A DNA stretch of 64,000 nucleotides from Yersinia hibernica (GCF_004124235.1 NZ_CP032487.1:1984001-2048000), one strand, 5' to 3'. Shown: positions 29,845 to 41,121, counted from the first letter of the stretch. Numbers and translations are program-made. Notes: a model not told the origin generated them from the letters alone.

Positions 29845-32442
29845 ATGACAGCAAAAAAAACCGTAGAATGGCAGAACACTCAGCAAGCTGATTACAACAA
29901 AGATAATGCATTATTAAGTGCGTTAGACCGCTCATTGGCTATTATTGAGTTTGATCTTTATAGCCGTATTATTGAGGTGAACCAAAACTATCTCGATTAT
30001 TTTGGTTATCAACGTGAGGAGGTTATTGGTCAACATCATTTAATGTTTTGCCGTCCTGATTATGCCAACAGCGAAGAATATCAAAAAATCAAACAATGCT
30101 TACTGGCCGGGCAATCGCTGGAAGGGCACTTTGAGCGATTACATAAAGATGGTTCAACAGTCTGGCTCGCCGCCATCTATCAGCCGGTTCCCGGCCCTGA
30201 CGGCACAGTGACTCGCATGGTAAAAATTGCCAAAGATATTACCGCCTTGATTGAGCAACAAAAAGCGACCCAAGAGTGGGTGCAACTTTTAACGCAATTA
30301 ACCGACCGCAGCGACAGTGCGATGTTTATTGCTGCGAATAGCGCGCAAGGGCAGCAGGCCGTTTATATTAATCAGGGTTTCACCAAGTTGTTTGGTTATA
30401 CCCCAGCACAGGCTCTGGGGCAAAATATGGTTGATCTGCTGCAAAGTGAGCATCCTGAACAACTCGCCTTAATCGCGGAAAATTCACCCGAAGCACGTCA
30501 GCGGCTGTTACCCAAAGAACTTTTTTACAGCAAAGACCGACAACCTCATTGGTGCTCAGCCGTCATTAATTCGTTGAGTAATGCGCCCGGCGAGCAAAGT
30601 TATAGCATTGGGGTATTAACTGATATCACCATGACCAAAATGTACGAGGTGCTGCAATACAAAGTGTTGGAGGCCCTGATTTTGGAACGCCCACTCGGCG
30701 AAGTGATGTCGCTGCTCTGCCACGAAGTTGAGCGCATCGCCCCTGAAGTCACTGCCAGTATTTTACAGGTCACTGAAAACCATGACCTCAGCCACCTCGC
30801 CGGCCCCAGCCTGCCACCGGACTATACTGCGGCAATATCCAACATCGCCAGCGGCCCCTTCGCCAGTGCCTTTGACGGCGCGGCATTTCGCCAGCAATCT
30901 GTCGCAGTCCAAAATATTGCCACCGACCCATTATGGCAAGATTACCGCCATTTGCTTGTGCCTCATGGTCTACTGGCCTGTTGGTCACCGCCTATCCTCT
31001 CCAGCCAAGGGGCCGTCATTGGCATATTAGCCTTTTATTACAAACAGATACGAGGCCCGAGTAAATTTCATCGCCAGTTGGTCAAGTTAATTGCCAATCT
31101 GTGTTCCCTAGCCATGGAGCGGGAACTATCACGCAAACAAATTCAACATCTTGCTTTTTATGATTCACTGACCGGGTTACCAAACCGCAGCCAGTTTCTG
31201 GTTTATGCCAAACAAGCCATCGCCCAGGCCGCAGAAATGCATCACTCACTGGCGGTATTGGTGATTAATCTTGACCGTTTTAAACAGGTTAATGACTCGC
31301 TCGGCCATGCAGCTGGCGATGAACTGCTCGCTGCCATTGCCCTGCGATTGCGCGACAGTCTGCCCAAAAATGACATTATTGGCCGCCTGTCGGGTGATGA
31401 GTTTATTATCATTCTCTCGGCATGCAGCATGCAACGAACCACGGTGAGAGTGGAAAGGATGCTCAGCCTGTTGTCCCAACCATGTCAAATAGCCAACATG
31501 AATATCATTCCCTCAGCCAGTGTGGGCATCAGCTTGTATCCCGAAAATGGCATGGAGATGGATACATTGATAAATCATGCTGATATCGCCATGCATAAAG
31601 CGAAAGATAAAGGACGCGGCCATTTCAGTTTCTTTAGTGTGGAAATGAATATCCTCAATCAACAGCATCAAGATATGGAAGATGCCCTGCGCCATGCATT
31701 CCATATTGGCTCCCTTGAGTTATTTTATCAGCCGCAAGTGATGCTAAAGGATGGCCATCTGTATGGTGTCGAGGCCCTGAGCCGTTGGAATCACCCCATT
31801 CTGGGCAGTATCCCGCCGCAGCGTTTTATTCCTATTGCCGAAGAGAGTGGCCTTATCAATGAACTGGCGCTCTGGGCAATTGAGACCGCCTGTCGCCAGT
31901 TAGCGGACTGGCGTTTACGCGGTATTGATGTCCCGTCAGTATCCGTCAATTTATCCCCCACCAATTTCCATAACCCGGGCTTAGCTGACATGATTTTGCA
32001 TATTTTGCGGCAATATCATTTACCGCCGCAGGATCTGACATTGGAAATTACTGAAGATATTTTGATTGAAAACAACCCCACAATTTTCACCACCATCGAA
32101 AAAGTTCATCGCCTCGGCGTTCGGCTCTCAATGGATGATTTTGGCACCGGTTATTCCAGTCTTAGCTATCTGCGCCGCCTGGATCTGGATGAAATCAAAC
32201 TGGATAAAAGTTTTGTCCATGACCTTGAATATGATGAAACCAGCCGCGCTCTGAGTGAAGCGGTGATTCGCATTGGCGAAAGCTTGCAACTGTCAGTGAT
32301 TGTCGAAGGGGTGGAAAATGAAGCTCAGCGCACATTATTAAGCCGGCAAGGCTATCTGGTGGGCCAGGGATTCCTGTTTTCTGCACCATTATCCGCGGCC
32401 AAACTGGAGGAATGGTTAGAAAATCACATGACAAGTATCTGA
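29845..32442 (+). CDS. PAS-PAS-GAF-GGDEF-EAL cyclic di-GMP enzyme
   Basis: Soluble sensor-type c-di-GMP enzyme of 865 residues. Domain order: PAS (about 25-135, with the YFGYQREEVIGQHHLMFC segment seen in FAD- or haem-binding PAS domains), PAS (145-270), GAF (285-420), GGDEF (430-595), EAL (610-860). The cyclase signature is SGDEF (residues 516-520) and the inhibitory RxxD site reads PKND, without its Arg. The EAL domain looks complete: Glu-Ala-Leu at 643-645, NLSPTNF, EITED, DDFGTGYSS, Lys of IKLDKSF, EGVE and GQGF. The layout resembles E. coli DosP, so I infer mainly phosphodiesterase activity; cyclase activity remains possible. Confidence 0.9.
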   Translation: MTAKKTVEWQNTQQADYNKDNALLSALDRSLAIIEFDLYSRIIEVNQNYLDYFGYQREEVIGQHHLMFCRPDYANSEEYQKIKQCLLAGQSLEGHFERLHKDGSTVWLAAIYQPVPGPDGTVTRMVKIAKDITALIEQQKATQEWVQLLTQLTDRSDSAMFIAANSAQGQQAVYINQGFTKLFGYTPAQALGQNMVDLLQSEHPEQLALIAENSPEARQRLLPKELFYSKDRQPHWCSAVINSLSNAPGEQSYSIGVLTDITMTKMYEVLQYKVLEALILERPLGEVMSLLCHEVERIAPEVTASILQVTENHDLSHLAGPSLPPDYTAAISNIASGPFASAFDGAAFRQQSVAVQNIATDPLWQDYRHLLVPHGLLACWSPPILSSQGAVIGILAFYYKQIRGPSKFHRQLVKLIANLCSLAMERELSRKQIQHLAFYDSLTGLPNRSQFLVYAKQAIAQAAEMHHSLAVLVINLDRFKQVNDSLGHAAGDELLAAIALRLRDSLPKNDIIGRLSGDEFIIILSACSMQRTTVRVERMLSLLSQPCQIANMNIIPSASVGISLYPENGMEMDTLINHADIAMHKAKDKGRGHFSFFSVEMNILNQQHQDMEDALRHAFHIGSLELFYQPQVMLKDGHLYGVEALSRWNHPILGSIPPQRFIPIAEESGLINELALWAIETACRQLADWRLRGIDVPSVSVNLSPTNFHNPGLADMILHILRQYHLPPQDLTLEITEDILIENNPTIFTTIEKVHRLGVRLSMDDFGTGYSSLSYLRRLDLDEIKLDKSFVHDLEYDETSRALSEAVIRIGESLQLSVIVEGVENEAQRTLLSRQGYLVGQGFLFSAPLSAAKLEEWLENHMTSI

Positions 32443-32606
32443 TGAATAAAAAGAGATAAACCATGAATTGTAGTAATCTATCGCCAGACTTAAACACTAA
32501 TAAGTGACGTTGTCACTATCGTTAGGTTGGCGGCAGTCAACCTTTTCATCTGTCAGCAAATTCTTTATCCTTGCTGCCTTTGTCATCTGGATGTTGTTTT
32601 GTTGTT

Positions 32607-33797
32607 ATGCAAAAATTTCTTTTCCTGCTGTTAATCCTGATTTTACTTGGCCCTCTGGGCATCGACCTGTACCTACCGGCGATCCCCGCCATCGCCAAGG
32701 GCCTCAATAGTAGCGAATCATTGATTCAATCCACTATCGCCCTGTTTATTCTGGTACTCGGTATTGGTCAACTTATTGCGGGGCCGTTGGTTGATAAATA
32801 TGGCCGTAAACCCATTGCTATCCTCGGCCTCATCCTTTACATGCTGGGTGCGGCCATGGCTGCATTAGCGCTTAGCCCGGCCATGTTTGTCAGCTCCCGG
32901 TTATTACAAGGTGTGGCGGTCTGCTGCACGGCGGTGGTGGCATTCAGTGGCGTACGTGACCGCCTTAATGGCAATGAAGCGGCTCGCGCCTTTGGTTTTC
33001 TCAATGGCACATTGAACATCGTACCGGCGTTGGCTCCCTTATTGGGCGGTTTACTGGCCGAAGCTTTCGGTTGGCGCGCCCCATTCTGGTTCCTGGCACT
33101 GTATGGGCTGATAGTGCTTATTCTGATCATTGTTTTCCTACCGGAAACGCGCCCGGCAGATACACAACCGGTGAAGAGTTTGCCCATAAAAAACTATCTG
33201 CGAATTTTGCGTGATGACCGCTTTTTGATTTTCTCCCTGGTCAATGCCGGGGCCATGGGTATGGCTCTGACTTATGTCTCGCTGGCACCTAATGTCCTGA
33301 TGGTCGGCGCGGGGCTGAGCCCGCTACAATTCTCATTGGTGTTTGGCGCGAATGGCTTTTGGATTATGGCCGTGAGCTTCTTCGCCAATAGAATTATCCA
33401 AAAAGTGGGCCGCCCAGCCTGCCTGATGACCGGCAGTGTATTGATGGCCATTGGCTGTTTCGCGCTATTATATGGCCTGCAATTAGCGCCCGCTGTGCAG
33501 CAACACTGGCTGGTTTACATGTTGCCAGTCGCCAGTGCTTGTGCCGGTTTAGCCTTTATGATGGGGCCGGCGACCAGCTACGCGCTGGAGCCTTATGCCA
33601 ATGAAGCCGGTGTGGCCTCGGCCTTGGTAGGATTTGTGCAAATGGCAGGCGGTGCCGGGTTGGGTCTGTTGGCGATGGCTTTGCCGATTGCCCCTAAATT
33701 GTCACTGGCCATCGTGATGCTGGCCGGTTGTTTACTGGCCTGGCAGGCGCGTCGTGCCAGCAAACATGTACGCGGTAAGCTACAGAAAATAAACTAA
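32607..33797 (+). CDS. Bcr/CflA-family MFS exporter
   Basis: Twelve-segment major facilitator transporter of the drug:H+ antiporter (DHA1) Bcr/CflA group, inner membrane. The 396-residue product from the ATG at 32607 has the family signature GPLGIDLYLPAIPAIA in helix 1 and motif A DKYGRKPIAILG after helix 2. The 12-residue upstream extension of the open frame lacks family support. Bcr/CflA relatives export bicyclomycin, sulfonamides or purines; the substrate here cannot be deduced. It converges on the alanine racemase gene 4 bases away. Confidence 0.88.
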   Translation: MQKFLFLLLILILLGPLGIDLYLPAIPAIAKGLNSSESLIQSTIALFILVLGIGQLIAGPLVDKYGRKPIAILGLILYMLGAAMAALALSPAMFVSSRLLQGVAVCCTAVVAFSGVRDRLNGNEAARAFGFLNGTLNIVPALAPLLGGLLAEAFGWRAPFWFLALYGLIVLILIIVFLPETRPADTQPVKSLPIKNYLRILRDDRFLIFSLVNAGAMGMALTYVSLAPNVLMVGAGLSPLQFSLVFGANGFWIMAVSFFANRIIQKVGRPACLMTGSVLMAIGCFALLYGLQLAPAVQQHWLVYMLPVASACAGLAFMMGPATSYALEPYANEAGVASALVGFVQMAGGAGLGLLAMALPIAPKLSLAIVMLAGCLLAWQARRASKHVRGKLQKIN

Positions 33798-33801
33798 AAT
33801 C

Positions 33802-34881
33802 TCACTCTGTGCGCTTGGTCACGACACTGACTCTGGCGGCCAGCGCACACATCAATTCATACCCAACAGTGCCGGCGGCTTGCGCCACATTATCGATAGG
33901 CACATTTTCGCCCCATATCTCGACTTTACTGCCAATCTGCGCCGGTGGGCAGGGGGTTAAATCGACCGTCAGCATGTCCATTGAAATGGACCCTACGGTG
34001 TGGGTCAAAACGCCGTCTACCATTATCGGGGTTCCACTGGGCGCCAGACGGGGGTAGCCATCGGCATAACCGCAAGCCACCACACCAATGCGCTGCGAAC
34101 TATTAGCACGATAGCGGCTACCATAGCCCACACCTTGCCCTGCAGATAAGGATTGCACCGCAATAATTTCACTGTGCAACCGCATCACTGGCCGTAAGCC
34201 CAGCCCGGCAATATCAGCCGTATCGCCACTGGGCGACGCGCCATAGAGAATAATCCCCGGGCGCACCCAGTCGTGATGGCTTTGCGGATAACGCAAGAGT
34301 GCCGCCGAGTTGGCAAAGCAACGAGCCGCTGGAATATGGCCACTGGCCTGTTGAATCTGAGCATATTGTTCATCGGCACCAATAACATTATCCGCATTAG
34401 CAAAGTGGCTCATTAAGGTCACTTCGGCCACATTGCTCAAACTTTTTGCCCATTGCCACACGGCCTGCGCCTGACCAATAGGAAAACCTAAACGATTCAT
34501 ACCGCTATTGAGTTTCAAGTAAATATTCAGCGGAGCCGTCAGGCGAGCGGTTTTAATCGCCTCCAGTTGCCAATCGCTGTGGACAGCAGTGGTCAGGCGG
34601 TAGTGATCCAACAGCACTAAATCTTGTGGCTGAAAAAATCCCTCAAGCAATAAAATAGGCCCTTTCCAGCCCTGTTCTCGCAGCAGGATGGCTTCGTGTA
34701 AATCCAATAAGGCGAATCCATCGGTTGCCGCCAACCCCGGCCAAACCCGCGCTAATCCATGACCATAGGCATTAGCTTTAACGACCGACCAGATTTTAGC
34801 GGTGCCGGCACGTTGACGAACAAGACTCAAATTATGGTGTAGCGCAGATAAATCTAACGTGGCAGATATTGGGCGAGGCAT
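33802..34881 (-). CDS. dadX: catabolic alanine racemase
   Basis: PLP enzyme that racemises L-alanine to D-alanine for oxidation by DadA. The 359-residue product (E. coli DadX 356) has the PLP lysine in [10 protein letters not shown] near residue 34 and the catalytic tyrosine in GVGYGSRY near residue 255. It follows dadA in the same direction with about 80 bases between, the E. coli dadAX order, which argues for the catabolic rather than the biosynthetic (Alr) isozyme. The start ATG at 34881 is chosen from the family alignment. Confidence 0.93.
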   Translation of the reverse strand: MPRPISATLDLSALHHNLSLVRQRAGTAKIWSVVKANAYGHGLARVWPGLAATDGFALLDLHEAILLREQGWKGPILLLEGFFQPQDLVLLDHYRLTTAVHSDWQLEAIKTARLTAPLNIYLKLNSGMNRLGFPIGQAQAVWQWAKSLSNVAEVTLMSHFANADNVIGADEQYAQIQQASGHIPAARCFANSAALLRYPQSHHDWVRPGIILYGASPSGDTADIAGLGLRPVMRLHSEIIAVQSLSAGQGVGYGSRYRANSSQRIGVVACGYADGYPRLAPSGTPIMVDGVLTHTVGSISMDMLTVDLTPCPPAQIGSKVEIWGENVPIDNVAQAAGTVGYELMCALAARVSVVTKRTE

Positions 34882-34963
34882 GCTTATTCCTTCCAAAGCC
34901 GTAGTCAGTCAGGCACAACCGATTGCCGCTTTCTCATCGGGTTGTGCAGCACGAATAAAGGTG

Positions 34964-36268
34964 TTAACGCACAGGATGAATGTCGTGTAATCGCGTCACA
35001 TTCAGTGGCCGAAAACCGACGCGATAGCGTGACACTGCCAGGTCATCCGCCAAGATAGCCGGTCGCCTGCCATACATTATATCGGCCAATAATTGGCCGG
35101 AACCGCAGGCCATGGTCCAGCCCAAAGTGCCATGACCGGTATTGAGATAAAGGTTTTTAAGTGAAGTGCGGCCCACAATCGGTGTGCCATCCGGTGTCAT
35201 CGGGCGCAAGCCGGCCCAAAACGTGGCCTGGCTGATATTGCCGCCATGGGGATACAAATCCCCCACCACCATTTCCAAGGTTTCTCGGCGCGCTTGTTCC
35301 AGTTGCAGGTTGAACCCGACAATTTCTGCCATGCCGCCAACCCGAATGCGGTCATCAAAACGAGTGATGGCAATCTTATAAGTTTCATCCAGCACCGTGG
35401 AAAATGGCGCAGAAGCCGGATCAGTGATGGGAATAGTGAGGGAATAACCTTTTAGTGGATAAACCGGAATAGACACCAACCCCGCCAACAAGGCGGTAGA
35501 ATAAGCGCCAAAAGCCACCACATAAGCATCGGCTTTAATAATATCATCGCCACACAATACACCCGCGATGTTATCCCCCTCCACCAGCAGTTTATCCACT
35601 GAGCGATTGAACATAAATTTCACCCCAGCCTGCTCAGCCATTTTTGCCAGCCGTTCAGTAAACAGCTTGCAGTCCCCAGTTTCATCATTAGGTAGACGCA
35701 AACCACCGGTGAGTTTATGTGCAACTTTTGCCAATGCGGGTTCCACGGTGGCTAATTGACTCGCAGTTAATAGTGAATACGGCACGCCAGCATCATCTAA
35801 TACCGCAATATCTTTGGCGGCATTATCAAATTGCTGTTCAGTGCGGAATAATTGCAGTGTCCCCCCCTGACGCCCTTCATATTGAATGCCAGTATCTTCG
35901 CGCAAGTCTTTTAAACAATCACGGCTGTACTCAGCCAGCCGCACCATGCGACTTTTATTAAGCATATAGTGGGATGTGTCGCAGTTTCTTAGCATTTGCC
36001 ACATCCAGCGCAACTGGGCGGCACTGCCATCAAGATGAATAGCCAACGGCGCATGGCGCTGGAACATCCATTTGATGGCTTTCAATGGCACACCGGGGGC
36101 CGCCCAAGGGGCCGCGTAGCCGGGAGATATCTGGCCCGCGTTACCGGCGCTGGTTTCCTGAGCCGGGCCATCCTGCCGGTCAATCACCGTGACATCATGG
36201 CCATCTTTCGCTAAGTACCAAGCACTGGCTACCCCCACCACACCACTACCTAAAATGACCACGCGCAT
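34964..36268 (-). CDS. dadA: D-amino acid dehydrogenase small subunit
   Basis: FAD-dependent, membrane-associated dehydrogenase that oxidises D-alanine to pyruvate and ammonia. The 434-residue product (E. coli 432) starts with a dinucleotide-binding motif ([17 protein letters not shown]) and keeps the C-terminal [14 protein letters not shown] and [13 protein letters not shown] segments. The ATG at 36268 is preceded by a G-rich ribosome-binding site; the 27-residue upstream extension is not conserved. A consensus CRP site lies about 100 bases upstream. Confidence 0.95.
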   Translation of the reverse strand: MRVVILGSGVVGVASAWYLAKDGHDVTVIDRQDGPAQETSAGNAGQISPGYAAPWAAPGVPLKAIKWMFQRHAPLAIHLDGSAAQLRWMWQMLRNCDTSHYMLNKSRMVRLAEYSRDCLKDLREDTGIQYEGRQGGTLQLFRTEQQFDNAAKDIAVLDDAGVPYSLLTASQLATVEPALAKVAHKLTGGLRLPNDETGDCKLFTERLAKMAEQAGVKFMFNRSVDKLLVEGDNIAGVLCGDDIIKADAYVVAFGAYSTALLAGLVSIPVYPLKGYSLTIPITDPASAPFSTVLDETYKIAITRFDDRIRVGGMAEIVGFNLQLEQARRETLEMVVGDLYPHGGNISQATFWAGLRPMTPDGTPIVGRTSLKNLYLNTGHGTLGWTMACGSGQLLADIMYGRRPAILADDLAVSRYRVGFRPLNVTRLHDIHPVR

Positions 36269-36792
36269 ATCATCCCCCCACACCCAATATGCATCAAAAG
36301 CATAATATTCTGTTGACAGAAAATTAACCCAGCAGAAAAAACTGTCCAACAGATTAATTATAGACTGTGACTTTATTCACAATTAATTTACGTCTTAATG
36401 ACTTTTCACTTCAATAGTGGGAAAGAAATAGCGATAAAATGCTATTTTTAGCCGGTTATCCAAAGGAATAACTGAAAAAACCGCTCATTATCGCTATTAA
36501 CAGCATTAATAATCAGCATATTGTGCAAGATGGTTTTATTGGTTTTATATTCCGTAAAATTAGTATTTATTCAGAATAATAATCCGATTAAATCTTTTTT
36601 AAGATTATTGATTCTGTTGCTTAGAAATAATCTAAATTAAAGTATATCAGCGCCATCTTAATGCCGGTGATATCAAAGATGGCGGATATTCATTGACATA
36701 AGGTCTTGCCATGCCTCAATTTGTTCATATTGAGCTAGGATTATTGAAGTGACCAGTATTTTGCAGGGTTATAAAACCGTGAGGATGCGCTA
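36269..36792. other. dadA-spoVR divergent intergenic region
   Basis: About 520 AT-rich bases. The CRP palindrome at 36366-36381 and a perfect TATAAT (minus strand, 36362-36357) lie near the dadA side. I see no ORF and no named operator for the spoVR side. Confidence 0.5.
36366..36381 (-). promoter_or_regulatory. CRP site upstream of dadA
   Basis: TGTGACTTTATTCACA, a perfect TGTGA-N6-TCACA palindrome. E. coli dadAX is stimulated by cAMP-CRP and by Lrp. Relative to the TATAAT at 36357-36362 the site would sit near -24, which is too close for activation, so another -10 (or another regulator) may be used. Confidence 0.65.
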
Positions 36793-38328
36793 ATGACAAC
36801 TTCAACATCGAAACACACCGCGCAAGATAAGCGCCTGACTGACGGCCCGGACTGGACATTTGAATTGTTACAGGTCTATCTGGATCAAATAGACCGGGTG
36901 GCAAAACATTACCGGCTCGACACCTATCCGCACCAGATAGAGGTCATCACCTCAGAACAAATGATGGATGCCTATTCAAGTATTGGCATGCCAATCAATT
37001 ATACCCATTGGTCATTTGGTAAGAAGTTTATTGAAACCGAGCAAAAATATAAACAAGGCCAACAGGGATTAGCCTATGAGATTGTGATTAACTCCAATCC
37101 TTGTATTGCTTATTTAATGGAAGAAAACACCATTACGATGCAAGCCTTGGTGATGGCTCACGCCTGCTACGGTCATAATTCTTTCTTTAAGAATAACTAT
37201 TTATTCCGTGCCTGGACGGATGCCAGCTCGATTGTTGATTATTTGTTATTTGCCCGTCATTACATCAGTGAATGCGAAGAGCGCTATGGGGTGGAAGAAG
37301 TTGAGCGCCTACTGGATTCTTGCCATGCGCTGATGAATTATGGCGTTGACCGCTATAAACGCCCGCAAAAAATTTCATTGGTTGAGGAAACTGCGCGTCA
37401 AAAAAGCCGAGAGGAATATCTGCAAAGTCAGGTCAATTCATTGTGGAAAACATTGCCACGTAAAGACCGGGAAGAAGTGCAAGCCCAAGCTCAGCGCTAT
37501 CCAAGTGAGCCACAAGAAAACCTGCTCTACTTTATGGAGAAGAATGCGCCGCTGTTAGAATCCTGGCAGCGAGAAGTGCTGCGGATCGTGCGTAAAGTGA
37601 GCCAATATTTTTATCCGCAGAAACAAACCCAAGTAATGAATGAAGGCTGGGCCACTTTCTGGCACTACACTATTTTGAACCATCTGTATGACGAGGGGCG
37701 GGTCAGTGATCGGTTTATGATGGAATTCCTGCATAGCCACACCAATGTTGTGTATCAACCGCCGTATAACAGCCCCTATTACAGTGGTATTAACCCTTAT
37801 GCCCTTGGGTTTGCCATGTTCCAAGATATCAAACGTATCTGTCAATCGCCTACCGAGGAGGACTATTACTGGTTCCCAGATATTGCCGGGAAAGATTGGC
37901 TGGACACCTTGCACTTTGCCATGCGCGACTTTAAAGACGAAAGTTTCATTAGTCAGTTCTTATCACCGAAAGTGATGCGCGATTTCCGACTCTTTACCGT
38001 GTTGGATGATGATAAGAATAACTACCTGGAAATTTCAGCTATTCATAATGAAGAAGGCTATCGTGCTATCCGCAATGAATTATCTGCTCAATATAATTTG
38101 AGTAATCACGAGCCTAATATCCAGGTCTGGAATGTTGACCTGCGAGGAGACCGCTCTCTGACGCTGCGCTATATTCCTCATGACCGGGCACCACTGGATA
38201 AAAGTCGCCAGCAAGTGATGAAACATATTCATCGGCTTTGGGGATTTGATATTCATATGGAGCAACTCAATGATGATGGCACGATTGAACTGCTCGACAG
38301 CATTCCACCCAGAGTGAATAAACTTTAA
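36793..38328 (+). CDS. ycgB: SpoVR family protein YcgB
   Basis: Conserved cytoplasmic protein of unknown activity, linked to stationary phase or sporulation in relatives. The 511-residue product (E. coli 510) has the SpoVR core with the AHACYGHNSFFKNNY block near residue 120 and the NEGWATFWHY histidine segment near residue 282, which resemble metal-binding motifs. It diverges from dadA, the same arrangement as in E. coli. Confidence 0.94.
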   Translation: MTTSTSKHTAQDKRLTDGPDWTFELLQVYLDQIDRVAKHYRLDTYPHQIEVITSEQMMDAYSSIGMPINYTHWSFGKKFIETEQKYKQGQQGLAYEIVINSNPCIAYLMEENTITMQALVMAHACYGHNSFFKNNYLFRAWTDASSIVDYLLFARHYISECEERYGVEEVERLLDSCHALMNYGVDRYKRPQKISLVEETARQKSREEYLQSQVNSLWKTLPRKDREEVQAQAQRYPSEPQENLLYFMEKNAPLLESWQREVLRIVRKVSQYFYPQKQTQVMNEGWATFWHYTILNHLYDEGRVSDRFMMEFLHSHTNVVYQPPYNSPYYSGINPYALGFAMFQDIKRICQSPTEEDYYWFPDIAGKDWLDTLHFAMRDFKDESFISQFLSPKVMRDFRLFTVLDDDKNNYLEISAIHNEEGYRAIRNELSAQYNLSNHEPNIQVWNVDLRGDRSLTLRYIPHDRAPLDKSRQQVMKHIHRLWGFDIHMEQLNDDGTIELLDSIPPRVNKL

Positions 38329-38360
38329 TACCGGCACGATACTTCGCTGATATTGAACTA

Positions 38361-38384
38361 AAAAGGGGCACTTAGGCCCCTTTT
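38361..38384. terminator. bidirectional terminator between ycgB and fadR
   Basis: AAAAGGGGC-ACTTAG-GCCCCTTTT, a perfect 9-bp stem with A- and T-runs for both convergent genes. Confidence 0.9.
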
Positions 38385-38402
38385 CTTACTTTACGTCACC
38401 GT

Positions 38403-39122
38403 CTAACGGCGCGCTTCAGCCAAGTCGCTTGGCATAGTGCCCTGCATGCTGTGCCAGATTGCGCCGCTCTCTTTACCATAGGTGCGTAGGCAATCTACCA
38501 CTTGGTCATGGGCTTTCTCATCACACAGCACCGACAACCGACTATAAAACGTCAATGCCAACTTACGCGCTTCTGGATTTGAGAAATAATACCGCCCGAC
38601 ACGTGTATAAAGCCCTTTCAATCCATTGAGGATCAGGCCGTAGATAGGGTTACCTGAAGCAAAAGCCAAACCACGGAAAATACCGTAATCCAGTGCCGTG
38701 AAAGACTCGGCGCTATCATCAACCGTTTGCGCTTGAGCCAGAATTTCCTGCGCCTTTTCCGGATGATTGCGAATAGCCGTGCGGACAAAGATGGTGGCGA
38801 TATTCGTTCGGACAGCCAGTAAGTTGTCTATCAACTGTGGCACGCTGTCGTGGTCAAGCCGCGCCAGTGTTTCCAAAATATTAAGACCAGATGTCTCCCA
38901 AAAGTTGTTTACTTTCGTCGGTTTACCGTGCTGAATAGTGAGCCAGCCATCGCGGGCTAACCGTTGCAGCACTTCACGCAATGTTGTGCGGGTCACTCCA
39001 ATCAGCTCTGAAAGTTCACGCTCCGCGGGCAAAATTGTGCCTGGAGGGAAGCGATTATTCCAAATACTTTCAATAATATACTCTTCCGCGAAACCGGCAG
39101 GACTTTGCGCCTTTATAACCAT
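38403..39122 (-). CDS. fadR: fatty acid metabolism regulator FadR
   Basis: GntR-family repressor of fatty-acid degradation and activator of unsaturated fatty-acid synthesis, released from DNA by long-chain acyl-CoA. The 239-residue product (E. coli 239) has the winged HTH at residues about 28-72 ([24 protein letters not shown]) and the acyl-CoA-binding domain thereafter. The ATG at 39122 matches the E. coli start. A good operator for it lies upstream of fadD in this window (51091-51107). It diverges from nhaB. Confidence 0.97.
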   Translation of the reverse strand: MVIKAQSPAGFAEEYIIESIWNNRFPPGTILPAERELSELIGVTRTTLREVLQRLARDGWLTIQHGKPTKVNNFWETSGLNILETLARLDHDSVPQLIDNLLAVRTNIATIFVRTAIRNHPEKAQEILAQAQTVDDSAESFTALDYGIFRGLAFASGNPIYGLILNGLKGLYTRVGRYYFSNPEARKLALTFYSRLSVLCDEKAHDQVVDCLRTYGKESGAIWHSMQGTMPSDLAEARR

Positions 39123-39366
39123 ATTTTTTGACGTTCCGTAGCGATACATATCAGCAATTTAGTGCGCTCATCATACCAGACGACTGAATGCTGATATAGC
39201 GCCAGAGTCGAACAAATGGTGAAAGCAGTCATAAAGTTGCAAAAATTGCACAGATGGAATGATGAACAGATTATACATATTGCTTTTAGGCGAATAACGT
39301 AAAGTAAAATATAACTTTGGGCAGTAATAACATCATAATAATTTACTAAGGAGACCGTAACTCACG

Positions 39367-40941
39367 ATGGATATGACCATTAGACAAGCTGTGCTTAGGA
39401 ATTTTCTGGGTGGCTCACCCGATTGGTACAAACTGGCCATTATAGGATTTCTCGTCATTAATCCATTGATATTCTTCTTTGTCAGCCCTTTCGTTGCTGG
39501 TTGGATGCTGGTTATTGAGTTTATCTTTACATTGGCAATGGCACTGAAATGTTATCCCCTACAACCTGGCGGTTTATTGGCTATTCAGGCCGTCGCTATC
39601 GGCATGACCAGCCCGAATCAGGTCGCAGAAGAGATAGCGAATAACCTTGAAGTCCTGTTGCTGCTGATATTTATGGTCGCTGGCATCTACTTTATGAAGC
39701 AGCTACTGCTGTTTATTTTTACCAAGCTGCTGTTGAGTATCCGCTCAAAAGTCATGCTTTCATTGGCTTTCTGTGTGGCAGCTGCTTTCCTTTCAGCCTT
39801 CCTCGACGCGCTGACAGTTATCGCCGTGGTCATTAGCGTGTCCGTCGGTTTCTATACTATTTATCATCATGTGGCATCAAATCATGCGGATAAAGATATC
39901 AATGATGACAGTTGGATAGATAGCCAGGAAAATCGCAAAACACTGGAACAATTCAGAGCATTTTTGCGCAGTCTGATGATGCATGCCGGTGTAGGGACGG
40001 CCTTGGGGGGGGTGATGACCATGGTAGGGGAGCCGCAAAACCTGATTATCGCCAAAAGTACGGGTTGGCATTTTGGTGATTTCTTCCTGCGGATGCTGCC
40101 CGTTACCCTACCGGTGCTGTGCTGCGGGCTATTGGTTTGCCTACTGGTGGAGCATTTTAAGCTATTTGGCTATGGTGCGCCGCTGCCCGAGCGCGTCCGT
40201 CAAGTTTTAACCGAGTATGACCAACAAGCCAGCGCAAAGCGCAGCCGGCAGGAGAAAGTCAAACTGCTGGTTCAAGCGCTGATTGGGGTTTGGCTGGTGC
40301 TCGCCTTGGCATTGCATTTGGCCGAAGTCGGTTTGGTCGGGTTGTCAGTGATAATCCTCGCCACCTCATTGTGCGGCATTACCAATGAGCATGCGCTCGG
40401 CAAGGCGTTTCAGGAAGCATTGCCTTTCACCGCCCTACTTACCGTGTTTTTTGCTGTGGTCGCAGTAATTATCGAACAAAGTTTATTCACCCCCATTATC
40501 CAATTTGTGTTGCAATCTTCGCCATCAGCCCAGTTATCCCTGTTTTATCTGTTTAATGGCCTGCTCTCTTCGGTGTCTGATAATGTTTTTGTCGGCACCG
40601 TGTACATCAATGAAGCACGAAAAGCCTTTGAACTGGGTGTTATCTCACTGCAACAGTTTGAATTATTAGCCGTCGCTATCAATACCGGGACGAACCTGCC
40701 CTCGGTTGCTACCCCAAATGGGCAAGCCGCGTTCTTATTCCTATTAACCTCTGCACTTGCCCCGTTAATTCGTCTATCCTATGGGCGCATGGTCTACATG
40801 GCATTGCCTTATACTCTGGTGATGACCGGGGTTGGCCTGCTCGGCGTTGAATACTTGTTAGTGCCGATGACGGAGTGGATGATGCAAAATGGCTGGATAA
40901 GTTTGCCTCATATCGCTGCGGGGGTTAGCATTACACACTGA
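39367..40941 (+). CDS. nhaB: Na+/H+ antiporter NhaB
   Basis: Inner-membrane sodium/proton antiporter that removes Na+ at neutral to alkaline pH. The 524-residue product (E. coli 513) has about twelve membrane segments and the conserved [31 protein letters not shown] and [17 protein letters not shown] blocks. AAGGAGA lies 12 bases before the ATG at 39367; an ATG two codons later is better spaced and cannot be excluded. Confidence 0.96.
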   Translation: MDMTIRQAVLRNFLGGSPDWYKLAIIGFLVINPLIFFFVSPFVAGWMLVIEFIFTLAMALKCYPLQPGGLLAIQAVAIGMTSPNQVAEEIANNLEVLLLLIFMVAGIYFMKQLLLFIFTKLLLSIRSKVMLSLAFCVAAAFLSAFLDALTVIAVVISVSVGFYTIYHHVASNHADKDINDDSWIDSQENRKTLEQFRAFLRSLMMHAGVGTALGGVMTMVGEPQNLIIAKSTGWHFGDFFLRMLPVTLPVLCCGLLVCLLVEHFKLFGYGAPLPERVRQVLTEYDQQASAKRSRQEKVKLLVQALIGVWLVLALALHLAEVGLVGLSVIILATSLCGITNEHALGKAFQEALPFTALLTVFFAVVAVIIEQSLFTPIIQFVLQSSPSAQLSLFYLFNGLLSSVSDNVFVGTVYINEARKAFELGVISLQQFELLAVAINTGTNLPSVATPNGQAAFLFLLTSALAPLIRLSYGRMVYMALPYTLVMTGVGLLGVEYLLVPMTEWMMQNGWISLPHIAAGVSITH

Positions 40942-40998
40942 TTGCTTGCATTATAGTCTGCGCCAGCCCGGCACTCTTTCTCTCACGATGAGGTTAAG

Positions 40999-41121
40999 AT
41001 GGCTGGCAAAACAAACCAATATCTCACCCCAAGCAAAATTGCTGCGCGTGGTGGTGGCAAGACGCGAGAAATAACTGATTTTTGCCTAATTTTACCCTTG
41101 GGTAGCTGGCAGCCAAGATGA
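40999..41121 (+). CDS. possible 40-residue small protein between nhaB and dsbB
   Basis: A 40-codon ORF starts at an ATG five bases after GAGG and ends in TGA about 50 bases before dsbB. The peptide is basic in its first half ([19 protein letters not shown]...) and has a hydrophobic patch with one cysteine near its end. I do not recognise it. The spacing of its RBS and its placement in a syntenic gap are the only support. Confidence 0.3.
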   Translation: MAGKTNQYLTPSKIAARGGGKTREITDFCLILPLGSWQPR

